DNA of 64,000 nt from an uncultured Christensenella sp. (GTDB taxonomy: Bacteria; Bacillota; Clostridia; Christensenellales; Borkfalkiaceae), in contig CAJTPB010000010.1 of assembly GCA_910578065.1 (NCBI GenBank), forward strand, positions 1 through 64,000, given 5' to 3'. The notes beneath the pieces are model-generated. The model was given only the letters and a program-made list of their open reading frames with translations, ran no database searches and was not told where the DNA came from. The position numbers were made by a program, and so were the translations under genes. Below are positions 41,131 through 50,300 of this stretch, piece by piece (within the stretch, counting starts at the first letter, position 1; each line of letters opens with the position of its first letter).

Positions 41131-42318
41131 TTATACGCTTAATTGTTTGATCGTTAACGTTGTATTTACTCCCCCGCCTAACGTAACGCCCACGGCGAGC
41201 AAGGCAGAAAGCGCCATATCGATGACGTCGCCCGCATTTAACGTAATAATAAAACTTCCGTTATAAAGAGAGCCGACCCCCACGGCCAAAACCCGCGAAA
41301 TGGTCGCTTGCGGAATTGCCGTTCCGTTTCTGCGAACAGACATGGTGACGGTTGTACCGAGCGCCGCAGATAAATTGGTATAATAATTTATTTCGTAAAC
41401 GCCCGCGACCGCTGCCGTAATGCTGTTGGCTGGCGTGTTCGTCGTATTTTTTAAAGGCATAGCGGTGGGCAGCGGAAGTTGAGTTGTTCCCCCTACCGTT
41501 AAGTTGATCGTTTGCGGCGTAGTGTTATACAACCCGCCGTAAGCGTTTAAATCGGCTGTACCCGTTGCACCGGTCGGTCCCGTGGCGCCCGTGACGCTTA
41601 ATCCTGCCGCCCCCGTAGGTCCGGTAGGTCCTGTTGCGCCGGTCGGACCCGTGGCACCCGTAACGCTTAGCCCCGTCGCTCCCGTAGGTCCGGTAGGTCC
41701 TATTACACCAGTAGCTCCTGTCTCGCCTGTTGCGCCGGTCGGACCCGTGGCACCTGTAACGCTTAACCCTGCCGCCCCCGTAGGTCCGGTAGGTCCCGTT
41801 ACACCCGTTGCGCCTGTTGCGCCTGTTGCGCCGGTCGGACCCGTGGGTCCCGTAACGCTTAGCCCCGTCGCGCCCGTAGGTCCTGTTGCACCTGTCGCGC
41901 CTGTTGCCCCCGTAACGCCCGTTTCACCCGTAGCGCCTGTCGCGCCCGTAGGTCCGATAGGACCGGTTGCCCCCGTCGTTCCCGTTGCGCCTGCTTCGCC
42001 GGGGACCCCTTGAAGCCCCTGCACGCCTTGCGGTCCCGTAGCGCCGATCGGGCCGGTAGGCCCCGTAATGCCGATGCCGGTGGGGCCGGTCGCGCCTGTG
42101 GCGCCCGTAGAACCGGTTGCCCCCGTTGCTCCCGTTGCACCGGTAGGGCCAATGGGACCGGTCGAACCCGCGCCGCTCCCCGCAGGCCCCGTGGGTCCCG
42201 TAGGTCCGCGCAAGCCTTGCGGTCCCATCGGTCCGCGTTCTCCCCTGCAATATACGATGCGCGCGCCGCATTGGCACGGATTGCAGCCGCAAACGCAACA
42301 GCGTTGATTGATATCCAT
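41131..42318 (-). CDS. Collagen-like repeat protein with BclA-type C-terminal domain
   Basis: A 395-residue protein in three parts. The N-terminus is short and Cys-rich (RCCVCGCNPCQCGARIVYC). A stalk of about 75 Gly-X-Y triplets, mostly GPT, GAT and GPI, runs over roughly residues 30-255. Its second half repeats a longer module carrying GLSVTG, seen four times. The C-terminal 135 residues resemble the trimeric jelly-roll of BclA (GGLYNTTPQTINLTVGG, VAGVYEINYYTNLSA, NGSFIITLNAGD). BclA-like proteins form hair-like naps on spores. The start at 42318 has a GGAGGAG site. A possible sigma-K-type -10 (CATATGATA) lies upstream and the window also carries sigK. The Thr-rich triplets would be glycosylation sites. 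Confidence 0.9.
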   Translation of the reverse strand: MDINQRCCVCGCNPCQCGARIVYCRGERGPMGPQGLRGPTGPTGPAGSGAGSTGPIGPTGATGATGATGSTGATGATGPTGIGITGPTGPIGATGPQGVQGLQGVPGEAGATGTTGATGPIGPTGATGATGETGVTGATGATGATGPTGATGLSVTGPTGPTGATGATGATGVTGPTGPTGAAGLSVTGATGPTGATGETGATGVIGPTGPTGATGLSVTGATGPTGATGPTGPTGAAGLSVTGATGPTGATGTADLNAYGGLYNTTPQTINLTVGGTTQLPLPTAMPLKNTTNTPANSITAAVAGVYEINYYTNLSAALGTTVTMSVRRNGTAIPQATISRVLAVGVGSLYNGSFIITLNAGDVIDMALSALLAVGVTLGGGVNTTLTIKQLSV

Positions 42319-42415
42319 AAATCTCCTCCTTAAAAATGGGCAACGGCGCAAACGGTAATTCGAAAAACGCAAAAGAAAAAACAAGCGCACACATTGCCCT
42401 ATTACATCATATCAT

Positions 42416-42426
42416 TATCATATGAA
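42416..42426 (-). promoter_or_regulatory. Possible sigma-K-type -10 of the collagen-like gene
   Basis: On the minus strand CATATGATA matches the CATAnnnTA form of sigma-K -10 elements. A candidate AC dinucleotide lies about 18 nt further upstream. Short and partly palindromic, so weak. Confidence 0.35.
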
Positions 42427-42439
42427 AAGAGGTGAAAAC

Positions 42440-43519
42440 TTGGTAAAAATTTCTTTATGTATGATCGTAAAAGACGAAGAAGCAGTGCTTGCCCGCTGCT
42501 TAAACAGCGTAAAAGATTGCGTTGACGAAATTGTAATTGCGGATACAGGCTCGCAAGACGGCACAATAGAAATTGCAAAATCGTTTACGCCCAACGTATA
42601 CCCCTTTGCGTGGACGGACGATTTTTCCGCCGCCCGTAATTTTTCTTTTTCCAAAGCGACGGGCGAATATCTTCTTTGGTTAGATGCCGACGACTTTATC
42701 GACAAAGAAAACGGCAAACGGTTAAAAAACTTAAAAAAGCAGTTGGAACGGGAACGCCCCGATTTTGTTAAATGCCCTTACGATACCTCGTTCGACGTAG
42801 CGGGCAAACCGCTGTTCACCTTTTTCCGCGAGCGATTGATCCGCAACTGTGCGCAATTCCGTTGGGAAGGCTGCGTGCACGAGTGCATCGCCCCTGCGGG
42901 CAAAGTGATCTTATCCGATTTTCGCGTGCGCCATTTGGGAAGCGAAAAACCGCGCGCAGACCGTAACCTTCAAATTTATCGGCGATACCTCGAACGGGGC
43001 AACAAGCTGAACGCGCGGGATAAATTTTATTACGGAAGAGAACTTTACTACCACAAATTGTATACGGAAGCCGCCGCACTGCTAAACGATGCAATCGCCG
43101 ACGAGTTTGCTTGGTATGTTAACAGAATCGAAGCATGCGCGCTTCTTTCCAAGTGCTGTTTGGAACAAGGCGATCGGCCCAAAGCGGTGCAGGCGCTTTT
43201 GCAAAGTTTTCGATTCGGCGAACCGCGCGCCTCCGTTTTATGCGCTTTGGGGGGAATTTTCCGCGAAGAAAACAAACTGCGCGAAGCCGCTTTTTGGTAT
43301 AAAGCCGCCCTTTCCGCCCGCGACCATTCGGAAGAAGGCGACTTCGATCAGCCCGCAGACAGAACGTTTCGCCCGTTGTTGGAACTTGTATGCTGCTGTT
43401 ACGCATTGGGCGATACGACGCAGGCGATCGAATACCATAAGCGTGCGGAAAAAGAATTTCCCGATCACCCTTCGGTGCAATATAACCGAACCTTTTTTCA
43501 AACAAAAAATCTGCTATAA
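42440..43519 (+). CDS. Family 2 glycosyltransferase with C-terminal TPR-like region
   Basis: A 359-residue transferase. The N-terminal GT-A domain reads KISLCMIVKDEEAVLARCLNSV, then VIADTGSQDGT and the DxD-type ENGK-preceding LWLDADDFI. Together with the WEGCVHECI segment these place it in the GT2 subgroup that acts on proteins or glycans. From about residue 190 on, helical repeats (YYGRELYYHKLYTEAAALL, CALLSKCCLEQGDRPKAVQALL) resemble TPR units. The start is set to TTG 42440 because AGAGGTG lies 5 nt before it; an ATG 18 nt upstream would place that site inside the gene. It diverges from the collagen-like gene, whose Thr-rich stalk is a plausible substrate. Confidence 0.87.
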   Translation: MVKISLCMIVKDEEAVLARCLNSVKDCVDEIVIADTGSQDGTIEIAKSFTPNVYPFAWTDDFSAARNFSFSKATGEYLLWLDADDFIDKENGKRLKNLKKQLERERPDFVKCPYDTSFDVAGKPLFTFFRERLIRNCAQFRWEGCVHECIAPAGKVILSDFRVRHLGSEKPRADRNLQIYRRYLERGNKLNARDKFYYGRELYYHKLYTEAAALLNDAIADEFAWYVNRIEACALLSKCCLEQGDRPKAVQALLQSFRFGEPRASVLCALGGIFREENKLREAAFWYKAALSARDHSEEGDFDQPADRTFRPLLELVCCCYALGDTTQAIEYHKRAEKEFPDHPSVQYNRTFFQTKNLL

Positions 43520-43521
43520 AC

Positions 43522-43550
43522 AAAAAAGACGGCTTATGCCGTCTTTTTTT
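43522..43550. terminator. Bidirectional terminator after the glycosyltransferase gene
   Basis: Stem AAAAAAGACGGC/GCCGTCTTTTTT with a TTAT loop between convergent genes. Confidence 0.87.
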
Positions 43551-43558
43551 GCTTTCAC

Positions 43559-45541
43559 TCAATTATTTCCTACCTCTGCATGATACGTATGTACACCGTC
43601 GATTTTTCTCGTATCGACGGTTACGATCTCTTCGTAAGTAGCTACCTCGTCCGAGTAATTGTTGCGGATTTTTACCGTAACTTTTATCCGAACGGTGCTG
43701 CCGTAAGACGTCCACACGTAAACCCCGTATCGAAACGAATCCAATGCAAGCGGGCTTAACTTCACGTTTTCGTCGACTGCCTCGTAAGAATAACTGTAAC
43801 TTACGTTACTAGAACCGGTATCGTACATATCGGCATCGAAATAGAAACCGATCGATTGCGGTTTACGCACAGTGATGCTTCCTTCCATTAAATTCCCCGT
43901 ACGTTTCCATATGCCGCAATCGGGATCGAAATCGATGCAAACGCATTCCGTTGTTTTGCCGTATTGGACATAAAAATACCTTTCTTCGGTATAAGAAGAA
44001 ATGCCGTACTCATAAATCCCCGGCGAAACTTCCGACATGATAGAAGAATAACTCGATTCGAAAAAGTCATCTAAATTATCAGCAAACTTAGCGCCCTTAA
44101 CAAGATTTCCGGCTTCATCCTTTAACGTGATTCGATAAATTACTTCGTCATAATACGGAACGGGAATACACCACTTACCGCCCACATTGATATAATGCGC
44201 AGGCTCATCATTGTCAATGTATAAATATTTATAATACGGCGTTTCCGGATTATAAGGATCGTCTAATTTAACGTAAACAAACTGAACATCTTTGCTGTAT
44301 GGAAACACTCCGTCAATTGCAGGAATGGGGCGATATATTTCCGTAAAATTCCCCCCGTCGTATTCATACTCGGACAAATACAACGCATCGATATCCGTTC
44401 GCACTTCATTAAAAACATTGTTATACAAACACAAATAAGAATCAAAATCTACAACTTGCATTTGGTTACAGTCGAGCGAAATGCCGCCGTCGTATTGTAT
44501 GCAAGTCGCAGTGCTTTCCGCTATCTGCCACATTGCAACCACATTTTTGGGGAAAAGAGCGTAATAATATATATTATCGTAGTTTGAACGATAAACCCAC
44601 TGTTTTTCCAAATACGTTCTATCACCTTCTATGATTTCAACATAAACGTACTCGGCATTACCTTCAAACCCGCTCAACGGCGAAAAATTCTTTAAAATCA
44701 CTTCTTTATATTGTTCGTCGGGATGAAACCCTTCGAACTCTATTAACGTACCGTAAGCGGGCAGATTTTTTTCGATCTCGAACGAAGCGACGTCAATCCG
44801 GTCGATTTCCCTTAAATACAACTTCCCTTCGAAATCGGCGGGCAAAATCGCTCTTAATCCGGAAAACTCGTTCCCGCCGTACACAGACGGCAGGTAAATG
44901 GGAACGGTATCGATAAGGCGATCTTCTCCGTCGATCAAATATTTGCTCTCCATATTGCCGTGAACGTCAACCGTTTTGTACCCGTTCTTTACAAGAAACG
45001 CTTCCGCCTTTAAAAACGAACCTTCCAACTGTTCGTCGGTAAAGGTAACGGTGTTTTCGATCGCGCCGTCTGCATTTACCGTAACGCCCTTTTTCAGTTG
45101 CGTACGGGTAAGCAAACCCGTATATGCGCCGCGCTTTAAGGGAAGATTCACCCCGTCGCAAGCAACGACGACGTTTTCCACATTGCCCGAAACTGTGATC
45201 GAAACTTCTTTTTCCAATTCCTCTTTCAATTCTACGCTCTTTTCGCAGCTGCCCGAAGCGAGATCTGCAACGGTTACGGGAACCGTTTGCGTTTTTAACC
45301 CGTGCGAACTGACCGAAATGGAAAAATCCTTTTTTACGTCTACCGTAACGGTATACGTTTTCCCCGCGCCCTCTAACCTGCCGTACGATGTGTTTACGTC
45401 AAACGTTTCCGCTTCGGTAACTACGTTTAAGCGGACGACAGCCCCTTCTTTCAGCGAAACCGCATCGCCGCATGCCGCCAAAAGCGCGCACGAAAGCGCA
45501 AACAAAAGCGCGCATGCAATTTTGATAGCCAATTTTCTCAT
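43559..45541 (-). CDS. Large lipoprotein, last gene of the second ABC operon
   Basis: A 660-residue lipoprotein with lipobox LLAAC (Cys24). The mature part is beta-rich, with carboxypeptidase-regulatory-like or Ig-like stretches near the N-terminus (VDVKKDFSISVSSHGLKTQTV, EKEVSITVSGNVENV). A long middle region is rich in Tyr, Asp and Asn. I do not recognise a full-length family. It follows two FtsX-type permeases and an ATPase by 11 nt, so it may be the extracellular partner of that transporter, as a substrate, ligand or periplasmic-like adaptor. The first ABC operon also has a secreted protein, but at its front rather than its end. Confidence 0.8.
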   Translation of the reverse strand: MRKLAIKIACALLFALSCALLAACGDAVSLKEGAVVRLNVVTEAETFDVNTSYGRLEGAGKTYTVTVDVKKDFSISVSSHGLKTQTVPVTVADLASGSCEKSVELKEELEKEVSITVSGNVENVVVACDGVNLPLKRGAYTGLLTRTQLKKGVTVNADGAIENTVTFTDEQLEGSFLKAEAFLVKNGYKTVDVHGNMESKYLIDGEDRLIDTVPIYLPSVYGGNEFSGLRAILPADFEGKLYLREIDRIDVASFEIEKNLPAYGTLIEFEGFHPDEQYKEVILKNFSPLSGFEGNAEYVYVEIIEGDRTYLEKQWVYRSNYDNIYYYALFPKNVVAMWQIAESTATCIQYDGGISLDCNQMQVVDFDSYLCLYNNVFNEVRTDIDALYLSEYEYDGGNFTEIYRPIPAIDGVFPYSKDVQFVYVKLDDPYNPETPYYKYLYIDNDEPAHYINVGGKWCIPVPYYDEVIYRITLKDEAGNLVKGAKFADNLDDFFESSYSSIMSEVSPGIYEYGISSYTEERYFYVQYGKTTECVCIDFDPDCGIWKRTGNLMEGSITVRKPQSIGFYFDADMYDTGSSNVSYSYSYEAVDENVKLSPLALDSFRYGVYVWTSYGSTVRIKVTVKIRNNYSDEVATYEEIVTVDTRKIDGVHTYHAEVGNN

Positions 45542-45552
45542 ACCGCTCCCCC

Positions 45553-47319
45553 TTACTTATCGTCTGAAAGCACTTCGAGAATGCCTTTTTTCGTAACCGC
45601 CCTGCACGCCACGCGGCTGAACAGGAATGCGATGAAAAACACCAATACGATCACCGAAACAAGCGCAACAAAGAACCAACCGAAATTCAAACTGATCGCC
45701 GCGCCGAGGATCGCCGCCTCTTCCTGTCGGAACAGCATGTCGATCAACGCTTTGATCCCGTACGAAATGCCGCCGCCGAAAATGAGTACCCACAGAAAAC
45801 TTCGCCAAAAGATAAGCAAAATTTCCACAAAATACAGCCGCGGGATCACCTTTTGCTTTGCCCCGATCGCGCGCATCATGCCGATATAGTTGCGGCGCGC
45901 CTGCACCGAATAATTGACCGAGTTATACAAATTCAACAGCGTCGCAAAGAAAATTATTCCGCCGAAGGTATACATAACGACCATTAAATACCCGCCGATT
46001 TGATGCAGCATCGAAAAGTTGGAATACGCTTCCGTCGCGCAATAATACCTTACGTAACCGCCGAACGCGCTTGCTTCCTCGCTCGAAATACGTGTGTACG
46101 CGTTGTTTAATATCGTTTCGATTTTAGAAGCGTTGTCGTAGTCTTTGCACTGCACGATAACCGAAGTATACGGTTCTTCCGGCATAAAACTGCTGTAATT
46201 GGTCGTTCCCATCGTAAAGATCAAGGCAGGAATTGCAGGAAAAAACATGTGTTCTGCCGCAGCCTGTTCGGCAAGCAGTTCGATCCCCGCCTTTCCCGCA
46301 ATAGAATAGGTGACGATTTGATATTTTGCGGTATCCCCGTTATCGTTTTCCGTTTCGTACGAAGCGAGCGAGGGAAGATATTTAATATGCCGCTCCCCGT
46401 CTTCGGTCACGAACTGAGAATCTTCCGAAATCCAAAAATTCGCGTCGTTTGAAAGCGTTTTGTTCAAAAGGAAATAATCTTCGGAAATAACGCCTACGAT
46501 CTTAAAATTGCGAATCACGTCTACCGTAAATTTATCGTTTTCATCATCTTCCGTTATGTTCGGCACGTAAGTATTGTCGGGATTGGTATCGTTATCGAGA
46601 TAATACCCCGAATACGGACCGTCGGTAAAATAATAAGCGCTGTCAAATCTGCCATTCGCGGTAACCGTTACACTGCTTCCTATTGCCGACTCGGGGGAAA
46701 GATTATACGCTTTTACGATCATTTCGGAAACGATGATTTCCCCTTTTCCGTTCTCGGAAAAGCCCCCGCCTGCGGCAAACACTTTTTTGCCCGTATTTTT
46801 CAAATCGCTTTCAAACCCGTCGGGAAACAGTTTCCCATTGCTGCGCTCGCGATCGATCACCTTTATGTCGGCATTTGCATTGACTTTTTTGCCCGTATCG
46901 TAATTGAATTGCTTAAAATTGGAAACGGATTTGGAAAGGCTACCGATTTTGATTTTACTGCTTTCCGAATCGCTGTATCTATCGCCGATCGAATACCGAT
47001 TGGTATAAATCATGTCTTCGATCTCTTCGCCCATGCGCTTTTGCAGCAACTGCACGTCGGTATTTCCGAATACGAAAGAACCGCTATCGTATGCGCCTTC
47101 CTGCTTTTCGTTTTCTCCCAAAGCGTGCACGTAAAAGGAAGAGATATTATGCGTTTGATTGATCTTATCCGTCAGATCGAGGTAAAAGGCAAGCGTAAAA
47201 AATACAATGGGCACAAGCATGATAAGCCCGAACGCGATTCCGCGCACCGTATTGCGGGTAGACTTTTTTCTGCTTTTTATGCTGATTTTTCCCAAACGGA
47301 TATATTCTTTTACTTTCAT
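45553..47319 (-). CDS. FtsX/MacB-type ABC transporter permease
   Basis: A 588-residue membrane subunit. One N-terminal helix follows RNTVRGIAFGLIMLVPIVFF and a large extracellular domain spans about residues 60-440. Three C-terminal helices include the family phrase NYIGMMRAIGAKQKVIPRLYFVE. The stop-start junction with the upstream permease is exact (47319/47320), so the two are translated together. The long extracellular domain is acidic and rich in Tyr, Asp and Ser. The system belongs to the MacB/FtsX mechanotransmission type. Its cargo or signal is not known. Confidence 0.87.
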   Translation of the reverse strand: MKVKEYIRLGKISIKSRKKSTRNTVRGIAFGLIMLVPIVFFTLAFYLDLTDKINQTHNISSFYVHALGENEKQEGAYDSGSFVFGNTDVQLLQKRMGEEIEDMIYTNRYSIGDRYSDSESSKIKIGSLSKSVSNFKQFNYDTGKKVNANADIKVIDRERSNGKLFPDGFESDLKNTGKKVFAAGGGFSENGKGEIIVSEMIVKAYNLSPESAIGSSVTVTANGRFDSAYYFTDGPYSGYYLDNDTNPDNTYVPNITEDDENDKFTVDVIRNFKIVGVISEDYFLLNKTLSNDANFWISEDSQFVTEDGERHIKYLPSLASYETENDNGDTAKYQIVTYSIAGKAGIELLAEQAAAEHMFFPAIPALIFTMGTTNYSSFMPEEPYTSVIVQCKDYDNASKIETILNNAYTRISSEEASAFGGYVRYYCATEAYSNFSMLHQIGGYLMVVMYTFGGIIFFATLLNLYNSVNYSVQARRNYIGMMRAIGAKQKVIPRLYFVEILLIFWRSFLWVLIFGGGISYGIKALIDMLFRQEEAAILGAAISLNFGWFFVALVSVIVLVFFIAFLFSRVACRAVTKKGILEVLSDDK

Positions 47320-48777
47320 TTACGCCACCTCGCTGATGGTACTGATCACGTCTTGCCGCGCGATCTTTCCCAAACTTCCGCGGGAGAACAGGCTTGCGAA
47401 CAGAAAGAACAGCAACGCCGTGACCATGGGAAGATAAAAAGGTATGCGAACGGATACCGCAAATTCCACCTCGTAATACGCGAACATCGAAGCGAACATC
47501 GATTCCATTAAACTTAATACGACCGGTTGCAGCAAAAAGAGCACCGCCACGCCCACCAGCACGCCCAGTATGATCTGCACGAGCGATTCGCACGTGACGA
47601 TTTTTTTTACACCCCTTTGATTCAGCCCCATCGCCTTCATCAATCCGATGAACTTTCGGTTTTTATCGACGGAGATAATAATGGTATTAGCAACGCTTCC
47701 CACGCTTAAAATTAAAATGAGTAAACCGAGAATTATGACGACCGCCATAATAAAAATACTCATCAGCACCGTCATGCGCATTTCTTCTACATAAGAACAG
47801 GAAAACGGACTTACTTCTTTATCGTCCCAATTCAGGTACGTTTCAAGCCCTTCGTTCATGCGTTCGGTCAACGCCTTCATATCGCTGTAAACGGCGTTAT
47901 AATCGTAATCGGTTTGCGGCGGGCGGTACGTCATCTCCACTTGAATCACGTCGTACGTACCTGCAAACTGCCGCATAAAGTACGCGCCGTCTGCAATTAC
48001 GACGGGCGAACGATCCCAATCGCTCGTTTTTAAAAGTGCGGGATCGAAAATTCCGCAAACAGAGTATTCCGCCGTGCGAAAATTCAAATCGGATACGGAG
48101 GTATCGTTCGTACCTCTTTCCGCCTGCAAAAGCGTGCATACGGTCAATTTATCCCCTATTTTTACGGTGATCCCTCTTTTTTGCAGCGTGCGGATATAAT
48201 CGGCATTCAGCCAAATGTTCGGCGTGTTTTTATCCGCCTGCGTCCAGAGGCGACCCTCTTTGATCAAATTCTCCTTGGGAACGTTGTACATGCCGAAATC
48301 GGCAAAACGCGCGTTATATAAATAGAAATACTCGCCGTACCTGTTCAGCTGATTGATCATTTCTATATACGAACTTCCCGTAAGAATATCTTCGGTGCTG
48401 CCGTTTATCGCGTAATACTGCCAGCAGGTATCGGAAGTATAAATATTTTCGATCGAATATGTAACCGTATCGACGATATGCTTGTATTCTTCCACCGCAG
48501 CATCGATATGCGCGATCTCGTTTTGCGTATAAGGTTTATAGTAGGAAGTGCTCTCTCCCCGTCTTTCGTATCTGCTTTCCGCGCTGTAAGTAGTGCCCCG
48601 CGTTTCGAATACGATCTTGCTGACGTCCGTCTGATTCTGTATAAAGGCAATGCCCAAAAGGCACAGCGCCATAATAAGCGAACTTACGATGGTTACGATG
48701 ATCACCGTAAGCACCGTTCTGCTTTTATTATGCCACAAGTTGTGCAGGGCGATTTTAAATACGTCGCCGAATTTCAT
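47320..48777 (-). CDS. FtsX/MacB-type ABC transporter permease
   Basis: A 485-residue membrane subunit with an N-terminal helix (NKSRTVLTVIIVTIVSSLIMAL), a large outer domain (about 45-330) and three C-terminal helices. The conserved FIGLMKAMGLNQRGVKKIV lies between the helices. It overlaps the ATPase gene by 4 bp and touches the next permease gene. Two permeases of different length and outer domain again imply a heterodimer, as in the operon at 7.3-11.8 kb, yet the two operons are not close copies. Confidence 0.88.
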   Translation of the reverse strand: MKFGDVFKIALHNLWHNKSRTVLTVIIVTIVSSLIMALCLLGIAFIQNQTDVSKIVFETRGTTYSAESRYERRGESTSYYKPYTQNEIAHIDAAVEEYKHIVDTVTYSIENIYTSDTCWQYYAINGSTEDILTGSSYIEMINQLNRYGEYFYLYNARFADFGMYNVPKENLIKEGRLWTQADKNTPNIWLNADYIRTLQKRGITVKIGDKLTVCTLLQAERGTNDTSVSDLNFRTAEYSVCGIFDPALLKTSDWDRSPVVIADGAYFMRQFAGTYDVIQVEMTYRPPQTDYDYNAVYSDMKALTERMNEGLETYLNWDDKEVSPFSCSYVEEMRMTVLMSIFIMAVVIILGLLILILSVGSVANTIIISVDKNRKFIGLMKAMGLNQRGVKKIVTCESLVQIILGVLVGVAVLFLLQPVVLSLMESMFASMFAYYEVEFAVSVRIPFYLPMVTALLFFLFASLFSRGSLGKIARQDVISTISEVA

Positions 48778-49487
48778 TCCGCCGCCCCCTCTTTTTCGGG
48801 CGCGGATCTTCCGCTTGCGCCCGCGCGCATTTCCGCCACGCCGTCTTTGATATAAATAATGTTATCCGCGTTTTTCGCGTCTTCCATGTTATGGGTAACG
48901 AGCACCACGCTCTTGCCCATTTCGCAAATTTCGCGCAGCAGCGCCATAACTTCCGCGCCGTTCTGCGAATCGAGGTTGCCCGTAGGTTCGTCCGCAAGCA
49001 CGATTTCGGGATTATGCACAAGCGCGCGCGCAATGGATACCCGCTGCTTTTGCCCGCCCGAAAGCTCGTTCGCTTTCTTTTGTATCTTATCTTCCAGCCC
49101 CAACTGCGTTAAAATTTTACGCGCCTGCTCTTCCCGCTCTTTCCGCGGCTTGCCCGCGATGATCAACGGCATTGCAACGTTGTCGAGCACGGAAAAAGTC
49201 GGTTCGAGATAGAACGACTGAAACACAAACCCCGTTGTCTTATTGCGGTATTCCGCAAGTTCGTTGGGACTGAGTTCGTTTAACACCTTTCCGTTGGCGA
49301 TCACAGAACCGTTCGTAGGGGAATCGAGCGCGCCGATAATGTTCATTAAGGTAGATTTACCGCTGCCCGATTTTCCGAGAATTGCCGTAAATTTTCCGTC
49401 TTCGATGGTAACGTTTACGTTTTTCAGCGCATGAACGGCCCCGTCGCCCTTTCCGTAAATCTTGTCTACGTTTTGTAATTGAATCAT
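48774..49487 (-). CDS. ABC transporter ATPase, MacB/LolD type
   Basis: A 237-residue nucleotide-binding subunit that leads the operon. It has Walker A GKSGSGKST (38-46), the Q-loop FVFQSFYLE, signature LSGGQKQR, Walker B IVLADEPTGNLD, and the switch histidine in VVLVTHNMEDA. The C-terminal tail is Gly, Ser and Glu rich. A consensus promoter and a strong inverted repeat lie in the 150 nt upstream. Confidence 0.94.
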   Translation of the reverse strand: MIQLQNVDKIYGKGDGAVHALKNVNVTIEDGKFTAILGKSGSGKSTLMNIIGALDSPTNGSVIANGKVLNELSPNELAEYRNKTTGFVFQSFYLEPTFSVLDNVAMPLIIAGKPRKEREEQARKILTQLGLEDKIQKKANELSGGQKQRVSIARALVHNPEIVLADEPTGNLDSQNGAEVMALLREICEMGKSVVLVTHNMEDAKNADNIIYIKDGVAEMRAGASGRSAPEKEGAAE

Positions 49488-49536
49488 ATTCGCTCAACCT
49501 CGCAATAAATTTCCGCCGCTTACGGTGATTCTGTGT

Positions 49537-49559
49537 TTCGTGCAATGTAATTGCACGAA
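49537..49559. promoter_or_regulatory. Inverted repeat in the leader of the second ABC operon
   Basis: Perfect 10-bp arms TTCGTGCAAT and ATTGCACGAA with a 3-nt spacer. It lies about 40-60 nt after the predicted transcript start and about 50 nt before the ATPase start codon. It has no T run, so it is a candidate operator or RNA hairpin rather than a terminator. Confidence 0.55.
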
Positions 49560-49605
49560 CAGGGCACGCCCCGTTTTTTCCGAAATAATGCGGTTTTACT
49601 GTTTT

Positions 49606-49634
49606 ATTATATAATTTATTTAGTGATTTGTCAA
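49606..49634 (-). promoter_or_regulatory. Consensus promoter of the second ABC operon
   Basis: On the minus strand perfect TTGACA (49629-49634), 17 nt and TATAAT (49606-49611). Confidence 0.85.
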
Positions 49635-49687
49635 GAATATTGAGAAATTCGCTTTTAAAAAGAGGGCGGAATTTTCTTCCGTCCTCT

Positions 49688-50146
49688 TTACTTTTTCCGT
49701 TTTTCCCGCGCGCGCATTTCCGTAAAAAAAGAAGTAAGCACCGCCGCGCATTCTTCTTGCAAAATCCCGCCCGTAACTTGCACGGTATGATTTAAAAGAT
49801 TCGCCTGCGCGAGTTCTTTGGTAAGACTGCGCCCCTTTTGTTCGTACGCGCCGAAGTAAATTTTTTCGATGCGGGCGTTCAAAGCCGCGCCCATGCACAT
49901 GGGGCAAGGTTCCAACGTAACGTACAGTTCCGTTTCGGGCAGCCGCCAAGAGCGCAATTTTTTACACGCTTTGTCGATCGCGCGCATTTCGGCATGCGCG
50001 CTTGCCATTTGCAATTTGGTGCGCAGGTTATACCCTTTTCCGATTATTTTTCCGCGGTAAACGACCACCGCGCCGATGGGTACTTCCCCTTTCTTTTTCG
50101 CTTTTTCCGCAAGGCGGATCGCCTCGCGCATAAATTTTTCTTCCAA
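49688..50146 (-). CDS. tadA: tRNA-specific adenosine deaminase
   Basis: The enzyme makes inosine at the wobble position (A34) of tRNA-Arg(ACG). The 152-residue zinc deaminase has HAEMRAI (zinc ligand His51 and proton-shuttle Glu53) and PCPMC (zinc ligands Cys81 and Cys84), with the usual VPIGAVVV start strand. The start is set at a TTG (50146) that gives the family-typical start EEKFMREAIRLAEKA and has an AAGGA site 8 nt upstream. The ATG five codons later is the alternative. The gene lies alone on the minus strand, next to the degenerate copies of a carboxypeptidase end. Confidence 0.93.
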   Translation of the reverse strand: MEEKFMREAIRLAEKAKKKGEVPIGAVVVYRGKIIGKGYNLRTKLQMASAHAEMRAIDKACKKLRSWRLPETELYVTLEPCPMCMGAALNARIEKIYFGAYEQKGRSLTKELAQANLLNHTVQVTGGILQEECAAVLTSFFTEMRAREKRKK

Positions 50147-50173
50147 CGCCGTATTCCTTAATTTGTATTTTTT

Positions 50174-50300
50174 GGCGCACCTTATCAAAGCGCGCTATCT
50201 CTATTATGCTTTATCGTATACAAATTACACAAAAGCCTTTTGCGCACGCCTTATCAAATTGCGCTGTTTTCATCTTACCTTATCGCATGCAAATTGCGCG
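50174..50300. repeat. Two diverged about 68-bp repeats
   Basis: GCGCACCTTATCAAAGCGCGCT at about 50175 and GCGCACGCCTTATCAAATTGCGCT at about 50242 begin two similar units. Each ends in a TTATCGYATRCAAATT word (50211 and 50280). The last word also occurs in the end of the nearby carboxypeptidase gene, so the units may come from the same source as the duplication beside them. Confidence 0.5.

Noticed and set aside
41582..42013. A long proline- and valine-rich frame on the plus strand
   Set aside because: It is the antisense of the Gly-X-Y stalk. The codon bias of GPT and GAT triplets keeps all other frames open, and no ribosome binding site or promoter fits.
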